A DNA stretch of 64,000 nucleotides from Pseudomonas capsici (GCF_017165765.1 NZ_JAFGZD010000013.1:1-64000), one strand, 5' to 3'. Counted from the stretch's first letter, positions 43,822 through 52,544 are shown. Program-made: numbers and translations. The notes: generated by a model from the sequence alone, not told the origin.

Positions 43822-44394
43822 TCAAAGTTGTGCCTGGCGTTGCGCAGACGTTAACCGATTCAGGGCACGATTCAAGTCCAGCACATTGACCACGGGCGGA
43901 CCGATCAGGGATCGCTCGGTATTGGCATCGATCAGGGCCTGCACCTGTTCCAGCGGCAGCTTGCGCGCCGCCGCGACACGCGCAGCCTGATAGGTAGCCG
44001 CGGACGGCGGCAGATGCGGATCAAGACCGCTGCCGGAAGTGGTCAGCAAGGCCAGCGGCACTGCGCCCTGCCCTGCAACGGCCAGTTTTGCGGCATCCTC
44101 GGTGACACGGGTTACCAGGGCAGGATTACTCGGTGCCAGATTGCTCGCGCTGCTGGAAACCGTGGCAAAAGCGCCAGCAGAAGGACGCGGCTGGAACCAT
44201 TCATCACCGCTGAAGGCCTGGGCAATCAGCTCCGAGCCCTGCACCTTACCGCTGGCGTCGTAGACCAGACTGCCATTGGCCTGTTCGGGGAAAGCCACCC
44301 GAGCCACACCCGTGACGGCCAATGGATAAGCCACGCCGGTCAGCACAGTCATTAACACAATCAGGCTCAAGGCCGGACGCAATACAGTGGACAT
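43822..44394 (-). CDS. kdpC: Potassium-transporting ATPase subunit KdpC
   Basis: 190 residues. One N-terminal membrane helix (about 8-28, LSLIVLMTVLTGVAYPLAVT) and a periplasmic domain with FQPRPSAGAF, ASNLAPSNP and LLTTSGSGLDPHLPPSAA, all typical KdpC blocks. It raises the potassium affinity of the KdpFABC pump. The start has GAGGG upstream. A 117-bp gap with REP sequences separates it from kdpB, unlike the tight spacing elsewhere in the operon. Confidence 0.95.
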   Translation of the reverse strand: MSTVLRPALSLIVLMTVLTGVAYPLAVTGVARVAFPEQANGSLVYDASGKVQGSELIAQAFSGDEWFQPRPSAGAFATVSSSASNLAPSNPALVTRVTEDAAKLAVAGQGAVPLALLTTSGSGLDPHLPPSAATYQAARVAAARKLPLEQVQALIDANTERSLIGPPVVNVLDLNRALNRLTSAQRQAQL

Positions 44395-44431
44395 AGCAAA
44401 ACCCTCAGAATCAGATAAAGATCATTTGGCC

Positions 44432-44505
44432 CCTTCGCGGGCAAGCGCGCTCCTGCAATCCCTTGCGAGAGCGGACTCATCCGCGAAAAGCACTCCCGAA
44501 TGAAT
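44432..44505. repeat. REP cluster inside the kdp operon
   Basis: Several half-sites (CCTTCGCGGGCAAGCGCGCT, GCGGACTCATCCGCGAAAAG, CCGAATGAATTCGG) are packed between kdpB and kdpC, reaching almost to the kdpB stop codon. They can form one or more hairpins in the polycistronic transcript. Confidence 0.75.
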
Positions 44506-44511
44506 TCGGTC

Positions 44512-46578
44512 CTACACAAGCCCCAATCCAACCAGCAGCATGTCGATCAATTTGATACCCACAAACGGCACGATGATGCCGCCCACGCCATAGATCAGCA
44601 GGTTGCGGCGCAGCAGATGAGCCGCGCTGGCGGCCTGGACCCGCACGCCGCGCAGGGCCAGCGGGATCAGCAGCACGATGATCAGGGCGTTGAAGACGAT
44701 GGCCGAGACAATCGCGCTCTGCGGGCTGGCCAATTGCATGATGTTCAGCACACCCAGTTGCGGATAGATCGCAGCAAACAGGGCCGGCAGAATCGCGAAG
44801 TACTTGGCCACGTCGTTGGCGATGGAAAAGGTCGTCAGCGCGCCGCGAGTGACCAGCAATTCCTTGCCGATCTGCACCACGTCCAGCAGCTTGGTCGGAT
44901 CGCTGTCCAGATCCACCATGTTCGCCGCTTCACGTGCAGCCTGGGTGCCATCGTTCATCGCCATACCGACGTCCGCCTGGGCCAGTGCCGGGGCATCGTT
45001 GGCACCGTCACCGCACATCGCCACCAGACGCCCTTCGTTCTGCTCGGCGCGAATACGCTCCAGCTTCTTCTCCGGCGTCGCTTCGGCCAGCACATCGTCC
45101 ACACCGGCTTCGGCGGCAATCGCCGCTGCGGTCAGCGGGTTATCACCGGTCACCATCACGGTGCGAATGCCCAGTTTGCGCAGTTCGGCAAAACGCTCGC
45201 GGATGCCAGGCTTGACCACATCCTTGAGATGGATGGCACCCAACAGCTTCTTGTCGACACACACCAGCAACGGCGTACCGCCGGTCTTGGCGATCTTGTC
45301 GATTTCCCGGGCCAGAGCCGCAGGCAAGTCGCGACGTTGCAGATCCACAAAGGCCAGCAACGAATCCACGGCGCCCTTGCGGTACTGATGACCTTGATAA
45401 TCCACGCCGGACAAACGGGTTTCCGCGCTGAAAGGTACAGCCGTCAGTTCCGCAGGTTTCGGCTCGCTGATCGGATGCAGATTGCGCAGGTATTCGACGA
45501 TGGATTTACCTTCGGCCGTGTCATCGGCCAGGGACGCCAGCAAGGCGCCGTCACTCATCTCCTTGGCCGTGACGCCCGGTGCGGAATACAGCGCACTGCA
45601 ACGGCGGTTGCCAAAAGTGATGGTGCCGGTCTTGTCCAGCAGCAACACATGTACATCACCGGCAGCCTCAACTGCACGGCCGGATTTGGCGATGACATTG
45701 AGACGCACCAGACGGTCCATGCCGGCAATCCCGATGGCGGACAGCAGGCCACCGATGGTGGTGGGAATCAGGGTGACCAGCAGCGCCACCAGAAACACCA
45801 GCGGCAGGCTGCCGCCGGCAAAACGGGCGAACGGCTGCAGGGTCACGACCACCAGCAGGAAGATCAGGGTCAGGCCGATCAGCAGAATATCCAGCGCCAC
45901 TTCGTTGGGCGTTTTCTGGCGCTTGGCGCCTTCGACCAGAGCAATCATGCGGTCCAGGGTCGATTCGCCGGGGTTGGTGCTGATCCGTATCAGCAACCAG
46001 TCGGATACCAGCCGGGTATTGCCGGTCACGGCCGAACGATCGCCGCCGGACTCACGGATGACCGGAGCCGACTCGCCGGTAATCGCCGCTTCGTTGACCG
46101 CCGCGATCCCTTCGATGACCTCACCGTCACCGGGGATCATTTCCCCGGCTTCGACGCGCACCACATCGCCTTTGCGCAAGGCGCTGGCGTTGATCATGCC
46201 GAACGCGCCGGACTCATCGCGACGACGCGCCTTGAGTCCTTCGCTGCCTGCCTTGAGGCTGTCGGCACGCGCCTTGCCGCGCCCTTCTGCCAGGGCTTCG
46301 GCAAAGTTGGCAAACAGCACGGTGAACCATAGCCACAGGGCGATCTGCACCGCCACACCGGTCGGTACGGCCGGGTCGGGAATCAGACACAGAATCGTGG
46401 TCAGGATGGCGGTCAGTTCCACCACCAGCATCACTGGCGAGCGGGCCAGTTGACGAGGGTCGAGCTTGACGAAGGCTTGCACCAGCGCACCGCGCCACAG
46501 CGACGAGAAGCTGGTTTTCGCCGGCTCGGCCACGGCTGGCGTTTCGGACGGCTTTGTCACAGGAATCTGCATATTCAT
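44512..46578 (-). CDS. kdpB: Potassium-transporting P-type ATPase subunit KdpB
   Basis: 688 residues. It is the energising subunit. The phosphorylation motif DKTGTITFGN lies near residue 313; other landmarks are the TGES actuator loop (AAITGESAPVIRES), the nucleotide-binding KGAVDS and VTGDNPLTAAAIA, and the hinge AMCGDGANDAPALAQADVG. Membrane helices lie near 55-95, 235-290 and at the C-terminus. Two adjacent ATGs (46581 and 46578) follow GAGGAG; the second has better spacing. It starts 10 bp after the kdpA stop codon. Confidence 0.96.
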   Translation of the reverse strand: MNMQIPVTKPSETPAVAEPAKTSFSSLWRGALVQAFVKLDPRQLARSPVMLVVELTAILTTILCLIPDPAVPTGVAVQIALWLWFTVLFANFAEALAEGRGKARADSLKAGSEGLKARRRDESGAFGMINASALRKGDVVRVEAGEMIPGDGEVIEGIAAVNEAAITGESAPVIRESGGDRSAVTGNTRLVSDWLLIRISTNPGESTLDRMIALVEGAKRQKTPNEVALDILLIGLTLIFLLVVVTLQPFARFAGGSLPLVFLVALLVTLIPTTIGGLLSAIGIAGMDRLVRLNVIAKSGRAVEAAGDVHVLLLDKTGTITFGNRRCSALYSAPGVTAKEMSDGALLASLADDTAEGKSIVEYLRNLHPISEPKPAELTAVPFSAETRLSGVDYQGHQYRKGAVDSLLAFVDLQRRDLPAALAREIDKIAKTGGTPLLVCVDKKLLGAIHLKDVVKPGIRERFAELRKLGIRTVMVTGDNPLTAAAIAAEAGVDDVLAEATPEKKLERIRAEQNEGRLVAMCGDGANDAPALAQADVGMAMNDGTQAAREAANMVDLDSDPTKLLDVVQIGKELLVTRGALTTFSIANDVAKYFAILPALFAAIYPQLGVLNIMQLASPQSAIVSAIVFNALIIVLLIPLALRGVRVQAASAAHLLRRNLLIYGVGGIIVPFVGIKLIDMLLVGLGLV

Positions 46579-46588
46579 CATCGGCTCC

Positions 46589-48283
46589 TCAGAAGCCCAG
46601 GCTCAAATGTTCGGCAATCGGACCCAGTGCCAGGGTTGGCAGAAAGGTCAGGCCACCGACCAGCAAAATGGTCACGGTCAGCAAGGTCACGAACAGCGGG
46701 CCATGGGTCGGGAAGCTGTTCAGACCCTGCGGCGCGGCCTTTTTCATCGCCAGACTGCCCGCCAGTGCCAGGACCGGAACGATGTAGCCGAAACGTCCCA
46801 GGAACATCGCCACGCTGAGCATCAGGTTGTGGAACACGGTATTGGCACTGAAACCACCGAACGCCGAGCCGTTGTTGGCCGTGGCCGAGGTGTAGGCGTA
46901 CAGCAACTGGCTGAAACCGTGGGGACCGGGGTTGCTCACCGAAGCCAACGGGCCTGGCAGACTGGCCGCCACGGCACCCAGTACCAGCACGCCGACCGGC
47001 ATCACCAGCAGGGTCGCGACCAGCAGGCGGATTTCCGTCGCCTGAAGCTTCTTGCCCAGGTATTCCGGGGTACGACCGATCATCAGACCGGCCAGGAACA
47101 CCGCGATCAACACGTTGAGCAACATGCCGTTGAGACCGACACCGACGCCGCCGAAAATCACTTCACCGACCATCATGTTGACCAGCGCGACCATGCCAGA
47201 CAGCGGGTTGAGACTGTCATGCATGGCGTTGACCGAGCCATTCGACGCGGCGGTAGTCGCCGTCGCCCAGAGCACGGTGGCGGTGGTGCCAAAACGGCTT
47301 TCCTTGCCTTCCAGCGGCGCGGTCTGCTCGACACCGGCAATGTTCAGCGCCGGGTTGGGCTGATACTCGGCCCACAGCGAAACAGCGCCGCCGATCAATA
47401 GCATGATCAGCATGCAGGCCATGATTGCCCGGCTCTGGCGCATGTCCTTGACGTAATGGCCGAAAGTGAACACCAGTGCAGCCGGAATCAGCAGGATCGA
47501 CACCAGTTGCAGCAGGTTGCTCAAGGCGGTCGGGTTCTCGAACGGATGCGCCGAGTTCACACCAAAGAACCCACCACCGTTGGTGCCCAGCTGCTTGATC
47601 GCGATCTGGCTGGCAGCAGGCCCCATGGGCAGGCTTTGATCGGCGCCCTGCAGAGTGACGGCATCAATGTAGTGAGCAAAGCTTTGCGGCACGCCCTGCC
47701 AGACCAGCAGCAAGGCCAGGACGATGCACAGCGGCAACAGACCGTACAGGGTGACACGGGTCATGTCGGTCCAGAAGTTGCCGAGATTTTCCGTCGAGCG
47801 ACGGCTGATACCGCGACAGAACGCCAGCAGCACGGCAATACCGGTGGCCGCGCTGACAAAGTTCTGCACGGTCAGGCCAGCCATCTGGCTCAGGTAACTC
47901 AACGAAGCTTCACCGCTGTAGCTCTGCCAGTTAGTGTTGGTGACAAAACTCATCGCCGTGTTGAACGCCAGCGACCACTCCAGCCCCGGCAACTGCTGCG
48001 GGTTGAGCGGCAAGGCACCCTGTCCCAGCAACATGGCGAACAGCAGCACGAAACCGGCCAGGTTGAACGCCAGCAAGGCCCACAGATAGGCCTTCCAGTT
48101 CTGCTCGACTTTCGGGTCGATGCCCGACAGGCGATAGCAGATATTCTCCACCGGCCCCAGCACCGGGCTGAGCCAGGTGCGCTCGCCCTCCACCACCCGG
48201 TAGTAGAAACGCCCCAGCATGGGTGCAGGCAAGACGACCAGCACCAGAAAAGCCAGAATCAGCAGATAGTCATAACTGTGCAT
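46589..48283 (-). CDS. kdpA: Potassium-transporting ATPase potassium-binding subunit KdpA
   Basis: 564 residues from the ATG at 48283, with TAGGAG seven bases upstream; the longer open frame to 48460 covers kdpF in another frame and is not used. It is a superfamily-of-K-transporters protein with about ten membrane helices and four selectivity-filter-like loops, such as AVSFVTNTNWQSYSGE, GTNGGGFFGVNSAHPFENP and TSATANNGSAFGG. It forms the potassium-selective channel part of the pump. Confidence 0.96.
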   Translation of the reverse strand: MHSYDYLLILAFLVLVVLPAPMLGRFYYRVVEGERTWLSPVLGPVENICYRLSGIDPKVEQNWKAYLWALLAFNLAGFVLLFAMLLGQGALPLNPQQLPGLEWSLAFNTAMSFVTNTNWQSYSGEASLSYLSQMAGLTVQNFVSAATGIAVLLAFCRGISRRSTENLGNFWTDMTRVTLYGLLPLCIVLALLLVWQGVPQSFAHYIDAVTLQGADQSLPMGPAASQIAIKQLGTNGGGFFGVNSAHPFENPTALSNLLQLVSILLIPAALVFTFGHYVKDMRQSRAIMACMLIMLLIGGAVSLWAEYQPNPALNIAGVEQTAPLEGKESRFGTTATVLWATATTAASNGSVNAMHDSLNPLSGMVALVNMMVGEVIFGGVGVGLNGMLLNVLIAVFLAGLMIGRTPEYLGKKLQATEIRLLVATLLVMPVGVLVLGAVAASLPGPLASVSNPGPHGFSQLLYAYTSATANNGSAFGGFSANTVFHNLMLSVAMFLGRFGYIVPVLALAGSLAMKKAAPQGLNSFPTHGPLFVTLLTVTILLVGGLTFLPTLALGPIAEHLSLGF

Positions 48284-48291
48284 GGCAGCTC

Positions 48292-48381
48292 CTAGTTCCG
48301 GCCTGCGCGCAGCAGCGCAACCAGCAAGTAAATGAACAGCCCGACTGCCAACAGCAGTGACACCCCATCCAGAACGCTCAT
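48292..48381 (-). CDS. kdpF: Small stabilising subunit KdpF
   Basis: 29 residues: MSVLDGVSLLLAVGLFIYL then LVALLRAGRN, a single membrane helix. CGGAG lies eight bases before the ATG, and the stop is eight bases before kdpA. KdpF stabilises the KdpABC complex in the membrane. It is the first gene of the operon, so the promoter and KdpE site should lie in the region after 48382. Confidence 0.9.
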   Translation of the reverse strand: MSVLDGVSLLLAVGLFIYLLVALLRAGRN

Positions 48382-48436
48382 CAAGATTCTCCGTCGCTAC
48401 GGCGGTTGCCGCTTGGGAGCCATTGTCCGCAGCAGG

Positions 48437-48489
48437 GGCGTAAAGGAACGAGAGCGACATTGCGCAAGGGGCGTAAAGACGGCGTAAAG
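48437..48489 (-). promoter_or_regulatory. Phased direct repeats upstream of kdpF (candidate KdpE site)
   Basis: CTTTACGCC (minus strand) occurs exactly three times: at 48437-48445, 48470-48478 and 48481-48489. The offsets are 33 and 11 bp, so all copies lie on one DNA face, as is usual for OmpR-family regulators. The nearest copy is 56 bp from the kdpF start. Binding by KdpE is inference. Confidence 0.5.
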
Positions 48490-48516
48490 AATGGCGTGTC
48501 AGCGCCGCGGTGGGGA

Positions 48517-48574
48517 CTGTGGGGGCAGCTTGCTGGCGACTTCACCATTGTCGCCAGCAAGCTGCCTCCCACAG
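48517..48574. repeat. Complete REP inverted pair
   Basis: CTGTGGGGGCAGCTTGCTGG...CGAC and GTCG...CCAGCAAGCTGCCTCCCACAG are almost perfect mirror copies around a 9-base loop, the best example of the second REP family in this window. It lies between divergent kdpF and the response-regulator gene. The remaining bases to 48845 hold the regulator's promoter and nothing else I can identify. Confidence 0.9.
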
Positions 48575-48845
48575 CATGACCAGCGCTGTACCAGAGACAC
48601 CACAACACTTAACGAGGACAGAGCCAATGAAGTCGCTCTTACGGAAACGGCATTCGATCGCGGCGTGAGAAAAAGTATTACAGGCAAGCTCTGCCCTTTT
48701 GTACCAAGATCAATACATTCAGGACATGCCCACGACATTCTCCCGCGACACCCTTTCGCCGCGCCCCGTGGCGAAGTAGCATTGCGGGAGCGTTGATCCT
48801 CAACAGCGGCCAGTGATGGCGGCATCACAAGGCAGCAGTCGCACT

Positions 48846-49595
48846 ATGCAACCGATCCATGACAGCAATACCGATAACTCGTCATCCGAGCAGCGCTGGA
48901 ACATCCGTGCCCTGATCGTCGATGATGATGTGGCCATTCGTGAACTGCTCTGCGATTACCTGTCCCGTTTCAATATCCAGTCCAGAGGCGTTACCGACGG
49001 TACGCAAATGCGTCAGGCGCTGACCGAAGAAACCTTCGATGTCGTGGTGCTTGACCTGATGCTGCCCGGCGAAGATGGTCTGTCGTTGTGCCGCTGGCTG
49101 CGCAGCACTTCGGATATTCCGATCCTGATGCTCACCGCCCGCTGCGAACCCACCGACCGTATCATCGGTCTGGAGCTGGGTGCCGACGACTATATGGCCA
49201 AGCCCTTCGAACCTCGCGAACTGGTAGCGCGCATCCAGACGGTCTTGCGTCGCGTCCGTGACGAACGCAGTGAACAACGCACCACCGTTCGCTTCGATGC
49301 CTGGCGACTCAACAGCGTCCTGCGCCAACTGATTGCGGCCGATGGTCTGGTGGTGCCGCTTTCCAACGCCGAGTTCCGCCTGTTGCGGGTATTTCTGGAG
49401 CGTCCGCATCGCGTGCTCAGCCGCGAACAACTGCTCGATGCCGCGCGTGGCCGCTCCATCGAAGCCTTCGACCGCAGTATCGATCTGCTGGTCTCGCGTC
49501 TGCGCCAGAAACTGGGAGATGATCCCAAGAATCCCCAGTTGATCAAGACGGTGCGCGGTGAAGGCTATCTCTTCGATGCCAAGGAACTCGCTTGA
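48846..49595 (+). CDS. OmpR-family response regulator
   Basis: 249 residues from the ATG at 48846; starts at 48813 (GTG) or 48816 are possible and no good Shine-Dalgarno decides. The receiver has LIVDDDVAIRELL, the phospho-acceptor Asp in VVVLDLMLPGEDG, Thr in ILMLTARCEP and Lys in DYMAKPFEPRE. The DNA-binding winged helix has LSNAEFRLLRVFLERPHRVLS and IKTVRGEGYLFD. The N-terminal ~25 residues are a Ser/Asn/Gln-rich extension. The cognate kinase gene overlaps its stop codon. The regulated genes are unknown; the EF-hand gene just downstream is a candidate. Confidence 0.88.
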   Translation: MQPIHDSNTDNSSSEQRWNIRALIVDDDVAIRELLCDYLSRFNIQSRGVTDGTQMRQALTEETFDVVVLDLMLPGEDGLSLCRWLRSTSDIPILMLTARCEPTDRIIGLELGADDYMAKPFEPRELVARIQTVLRRVRDERSEQRTTVRFDAWRLNSVLRQLIAADGLVVPLSNAEFRLLRVFLERPHRVLSREQLLDAARGRSIEAFDRSIDLLVSRLRQKLGDDPKNPQLIKTVRGEGYLFDAKELA

Positions 49596-50635
49596 TAAGA
49601 TCAGCCGACACCCTCTTCGCACGGCTGTTCGGCGGCGCACTGATTGCGATCCTGCTCGGGCATGTGCTGGCATTCATCTGGTTCACCCAATACGGCCCGC
49701 CACCGCCGCCACCACGGGAAGCGCCGCCCTCCGCGCAACAGCAGACCAATGATTTCCCTCAGGATCGTGAGCGCCGCAGACCTTCATTCTGGCGTGGTCC
49801 GCTGACTGTCGTGGGTTTTCAACTGATCACTCTGGTGATCGCCGCCTGGTTCGGGGCCAAGGCCCTGAGCCGCCCCGTACAACGCATGAGCGAAGCGGCC
49901 GAACGCCTGAGCGAAAACCTCGACAGCCCGCCACTGGAACTCACCGGCCCCAGAGAGGCACGCAACGCCGCCCATGCCTTCAATCTGATGCAACAGAAAA
50001 TCCGCGAGCAGATGCAGCAGCGCGGACGCATGCTGGCAGCCGTCTCCCACGACCTGCGCACACCGCTGTCGCGCCTGAAACTGCGCGTCGAAAAGATCGA
50101 TGACCTCAAGCTGCACGACCAGATGACCCAGGATCTGGACGACATGATCAATATGCTCGACGCGACCCTGAGCTACCTCAACGAGCATCGCAAGAGCGAA
50201 GAACTGCAGCAGCTCGACCTGCAGGCGCTGATCGAATCACTGGCCGAGAACGCCCAGGACAATGGCGACGACGTGCAATACCAGGGTCAGTGCAAGCCAC
50301 TCAAGACCCAGCCCATGGCACTGCGCTCCTGCCTGCATAACCTGATCGACAATGCGCTGCGCTATGCCGGCAGTGTGCAGATTGATATCGAAGATCAGGC
50401 CAGTCGCGTGAAGATCCTGGTCATCGACCACGGGCCGGGTATCGCACCCGAGTTCCACGAAACGGTATTCGAGCCCTTCTATCGCCTCGAAGGCTCGCGC
50501 AATCGCAATTCCGGGGGTGTCGGCATGGGTATGACCATCGCCCGGGAAGCGGCCTTGCGCATGGGCGGCGAGCTGTATCTGACCCAGACGCCCGGCGGCG
50601 GCCTGACGGTGGTGCTCGATCTGCCGCGCGTCTGA
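49592..50635 (+). CDS. EnvZ-like sensor histidine kinase
   Basis: 347 residues from a TTG start (TTGA overlaps the regulator's stop codon by four bases). TM1 lies at about 13-33 and TM2 at about 72-92. The periplasmic loop between them is only about 40 residues and very Pro/Arg-rich (YGPPPPPPREAPP). HAMP follows (KALSRPVQRMSEAAERLSE), then the H-box AAVSHDLRTPLSRLK, N-box HNLIDNALRYAG and G-boxes IDHGPGIAPE and GVGMGMTIAREA. With so small a loop, sensing may be in the membrane or by direct ion binding. The signal is unknown. Confidence 0.88.
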   Translation: MIRSADTLFARLFGGALIAILLGHVLAFIWFTQYGPPPPPPREAPPSAQQQTNDFPQDRERRRPSFWRGPLTVVGFQLITLVIAAWFGAKALSRPVQRMSEAAERLSENLDSPPLELTGPREARNAAHAFNLMQQKIREQMQQRGRMLAAVSHDLRTPLSRLKLRVEKIDDLKLHDQMTQDLDDMINMLDATLSYLNEHRKSEELQQLDLQALIESLAENAQDNGDDVQYQGQCKPLKTQPMALRSCLHNLIDNALRYAGSVQIDIEDQASRVKILVIDHGPGIAPEFHETVFEPFYRLEGSRNRNSGGVGMGMTIAREAALRMGGELYLTQTPGGGLTVVLDLPRV

Positions 50636-50748
50636 CGACCACGTATCCCGCCCGATACAAACCCCACATCCCCACGACAACTGCCACCCCGAGGCTTCAT
50701 CAGCCGGTGCACCGCCATCGGCACTATCAACCTCAGGGAGTCAGTCCA

Positions 50749-51405
50749 ATGATCAGTGGCATCAGCAGCAGTTATTCGAGCTACAGCAGCTCGAGCAGTT
50801 TGACTTCAGGCACCAGCAGCAAGAAATTTCAGGAAGAATTGCTGGCCAGACTCGATACCGACGGCGATGGCAGCATCAACAAGGACGAACTGAGCTCGGC
50901 GCTTTCTTCCGACAAGAAAGACGGGATTACCGTCAGCCTGAGCGAAGCGTTCAGCAGTCTGGACAGTAACGATGATGACAGCCTGGATGCCGATGAACTG
51001 GCAGCGCTGACACCACCACCGCCACCGCCTGCCACAGACCTGGCGGAAGACCTGCTCAGTTCGCTGGACACTGACGGCGACGGTTCGATCAACAGCGACG
51101 AGTTGACCACCGGCCTCACCAATGCAGGCAGCACAGCCGACAGCACTAAAGTGTTCGATGCCCTGGACACCAACGAAGACGGCACTGTCAGCATTGAAGA
51201 ACTGGCCGCCAGCCTGCAACCTCAGCAACCACCTGCCGGTCCGCCGCCTGCACAGAATGCCAGTGTCAGCAGCACTGACAGCGAGCAGACCAGCGCCAGC
51301 CAGGTGACTGCCCAGGCCTTGAGCAAGATGATTGCTGCATTGGGCGAGCGTTATAACACCGAAGGCAGCAAGCCTGTCGGCAAATACCTCGACACAGCAG
51401 CCTGA
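50749..51405 (+). CDS. EF-hand calcium-binding protein with four loops
   Basis: 218 residues from the ATG at 50749, eight bases after AGGGAG. Four 12-residue EF loops are visible: DTDGDGSINKDE, DSNDDDSLDADE, DTDGDGSINSDE and DTNEDGTVSIEE, in two pairs joined by a TPPPPPPATD linker, so each pair can form a calmodulin-like lobe. The second and fourth loops depart from the consensus at the central Gly or adjacent residues. The first ~30 residues are Ser/Tyr-rich low complexity (SSSYSSYSSSSS) with no Sec signal. The C-terminal ~60 residues are Ser/Gln-rich, then helical. It lies 113 bp after the kinase gene. Confidence 0.88.
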   Translation: MISGISSSYSSYSSSSSLTSGTSSKKFQEELLARLDTDGDGSINKDELSSALSSDKKDGITVSLSEAFSSLDSNDDDSLDADELAALTPPPPPPATDLAEDLLSSLDTDGDGSINSDELTTGLTNAGSTADSTKVFDALDTNEDGTVSIEELAASLQPQQPPAGPPPAQNASVSSTDSEQTSASQVTAQALSKMIAALGERYNTEGSKPVGKYLDTAA

Positions 51406-51413
51406 CCGGGAAA

Positions 51414-51440
51414 CCGCCGCTGACCGGCGTCAAGCGGCGG
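51414..51440. terminator. Hairpin between EF-hand and permease genes
   Basis: CCGCCGCT and AGCGGCGG form an eight-pair G+C stem around an 11-base loop between two convergent stop codons; no clear T tract is present. Confidence 0.6.
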
Positions 51441-51446
51441 GATCTT

Positions 51447-52499
51447 CTAGCGATGATTCTTGATGATTCGCTCGCCCACAACCCAGTCGGTCAACAGGCT
51501 GTAGGCCACCGCCAGCAGCGTCGGCCCGATGAACAGGCCGATAAAACCGAACGCCAGCAAACCGCCAAATACCCCCAGCAGCACGATCACCAGCGGCAGG
51601 TTGCCGCCACGGCTGATCAGATACGGCTTAAGTACGTTGTCCACGCCACTGATGATGAATGTGCCCCACAGGCCCAGGAACACTGCCATGCCATATTCGC
51701 CCTGCCAGACCAGCCAGGCAGTGGCCGGTATCCAGACCAGTGGCGGCCCCATGGGAATCAGGCTGAACAGGAAGGTCAGGATACCCAGCACCAGCGCACC
51801 GGGAATGCCAGCGATCAGGAAACCGATCAGGGCCAGGATGGCCTGGGCTGCGGCAGTACCGATCACACCATTGACCACACGCTGCACGGTAGCGGCCACC
51901 AAATCCAGATAATACTGGGCCCGGTCACCGATCAGGCGCTCCAGCAGGCTGAGCACGAAGGCCGCCAGCCTCGGACCGTCACGATAGAAGAAGAACGCGA
52001 ACACGATGCTCAGGCTCAGTTCCAGAATGCCGCCGCCGATCTGGGCACTCCGGGCCAGCAACCAGTTGCCGACTTCTCCCAGATAAGGCCTGGCAGCAGT
52101 CATCAACGCTGCACCCTGCTGATCGATGGTGTTCCAGATCCCTACCAACCGCTCGCCCACCAGCGGAATCCCCGCCAGCCAGGCCGGAGGATCGGGCAAT
52201 CCGTCGACCTGAACATCCTTGATGAACGCCGTTGCGTCACGCACATGGTCGGCAAGGTTGAACCCAAGCCAGACCAGCGGCGCGGCCACCAGTAGCAACC
52301 AGCACAGGCTCATCACCAGAGCGGCCAGCGATTCGCGGCCCTTGAACCAGTGAGTCAGCAAACGCATCAGCGGCCAGCTGGCAAACGCCAGCACAGCGCC
52401 CCAGACCAGTGCCGACCAGAATGGGGCCATTACCCAGAGACAGGCACCCAATAGCACCAACAACAGGATCTGCACCAGCAGGCGGTCGTTATTGAACAT
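51447..52499 (-). CDS. AI-2E family (PerM/YdiK-like) membrane permease
   Basis: 350 residues. About eight membrane helices, two at the N-terminus (about 10-45), a pair near 60-85, a central soluble stretch with NTIDQQGAALMTAARPYL, and the C-terminal group. Family landmarks are VVNGVIGTAAAQAILALIGF, LIPMGPPLVWIPA and the closing FIGLFIGPTLLAVAYSLL. Members have been linked to AI-2 release or Na+/H+ antiport, so the substrate stays open. The ATG at 52499 is chosen over a GTG three codons earlier. Confidence 0.85.
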   Translation of the reverse strand: MFNNDRLLVQILLLVLLGACLWVMAPFWSALVWGAVLAFASWPLMRLLTHWFKGRESLAALVMSLCWLLLVAAPLVWLGFNLADHVRDATAFIKDVQVDGLPDPPAWLAGIPLVGERLVGIWNTIDQQGAALMTAARPYLGEVGNWLLARSAQIGGGILELSLSIVFAFFFYRDGPRLAAFVLSLLERLIGDRAQYYLDLVAATVQRVVNGVIGTAAAQAILALIGFLIAGIPGALVLGILTFLFSLIPMGPPLVWIPATAWLVWQGEYGMAVFLGLWGTFIISGVDNVLKPYLISRGGNLPLVIVLLGVFGGLLAFGFIGLFIGPTLLAVAYSLLTDWVVGERIIKNHR

Positions 52500-52544
52500 G
52501 GAGGACACCTATCCAGACAAGAAAGCGGACGTCTTGCACAGAGC

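Noticed and set aside
44500..46332. 610-residue plus-strand open frame opposite kdpB
   Set aside because: His/Gln/Arg-rich composition without domains; it mirrors the kdpB codons.
48284..48460. N-terminal extension of kdpA
   Set aside because: It overlaps kdpF in another frame and lacks membrane or conserved sequence; the ATG at 48283 has a good ribosome-binding site and gives the normal KdpA length.
48846..50635. Naming the two-component pair after known calcium or iron systems (CvsRS, BqsRS)
   Set aside because: Only general OmpR/EnvZ features are visible, and the kinase loop lacks a motif that would identify either system.
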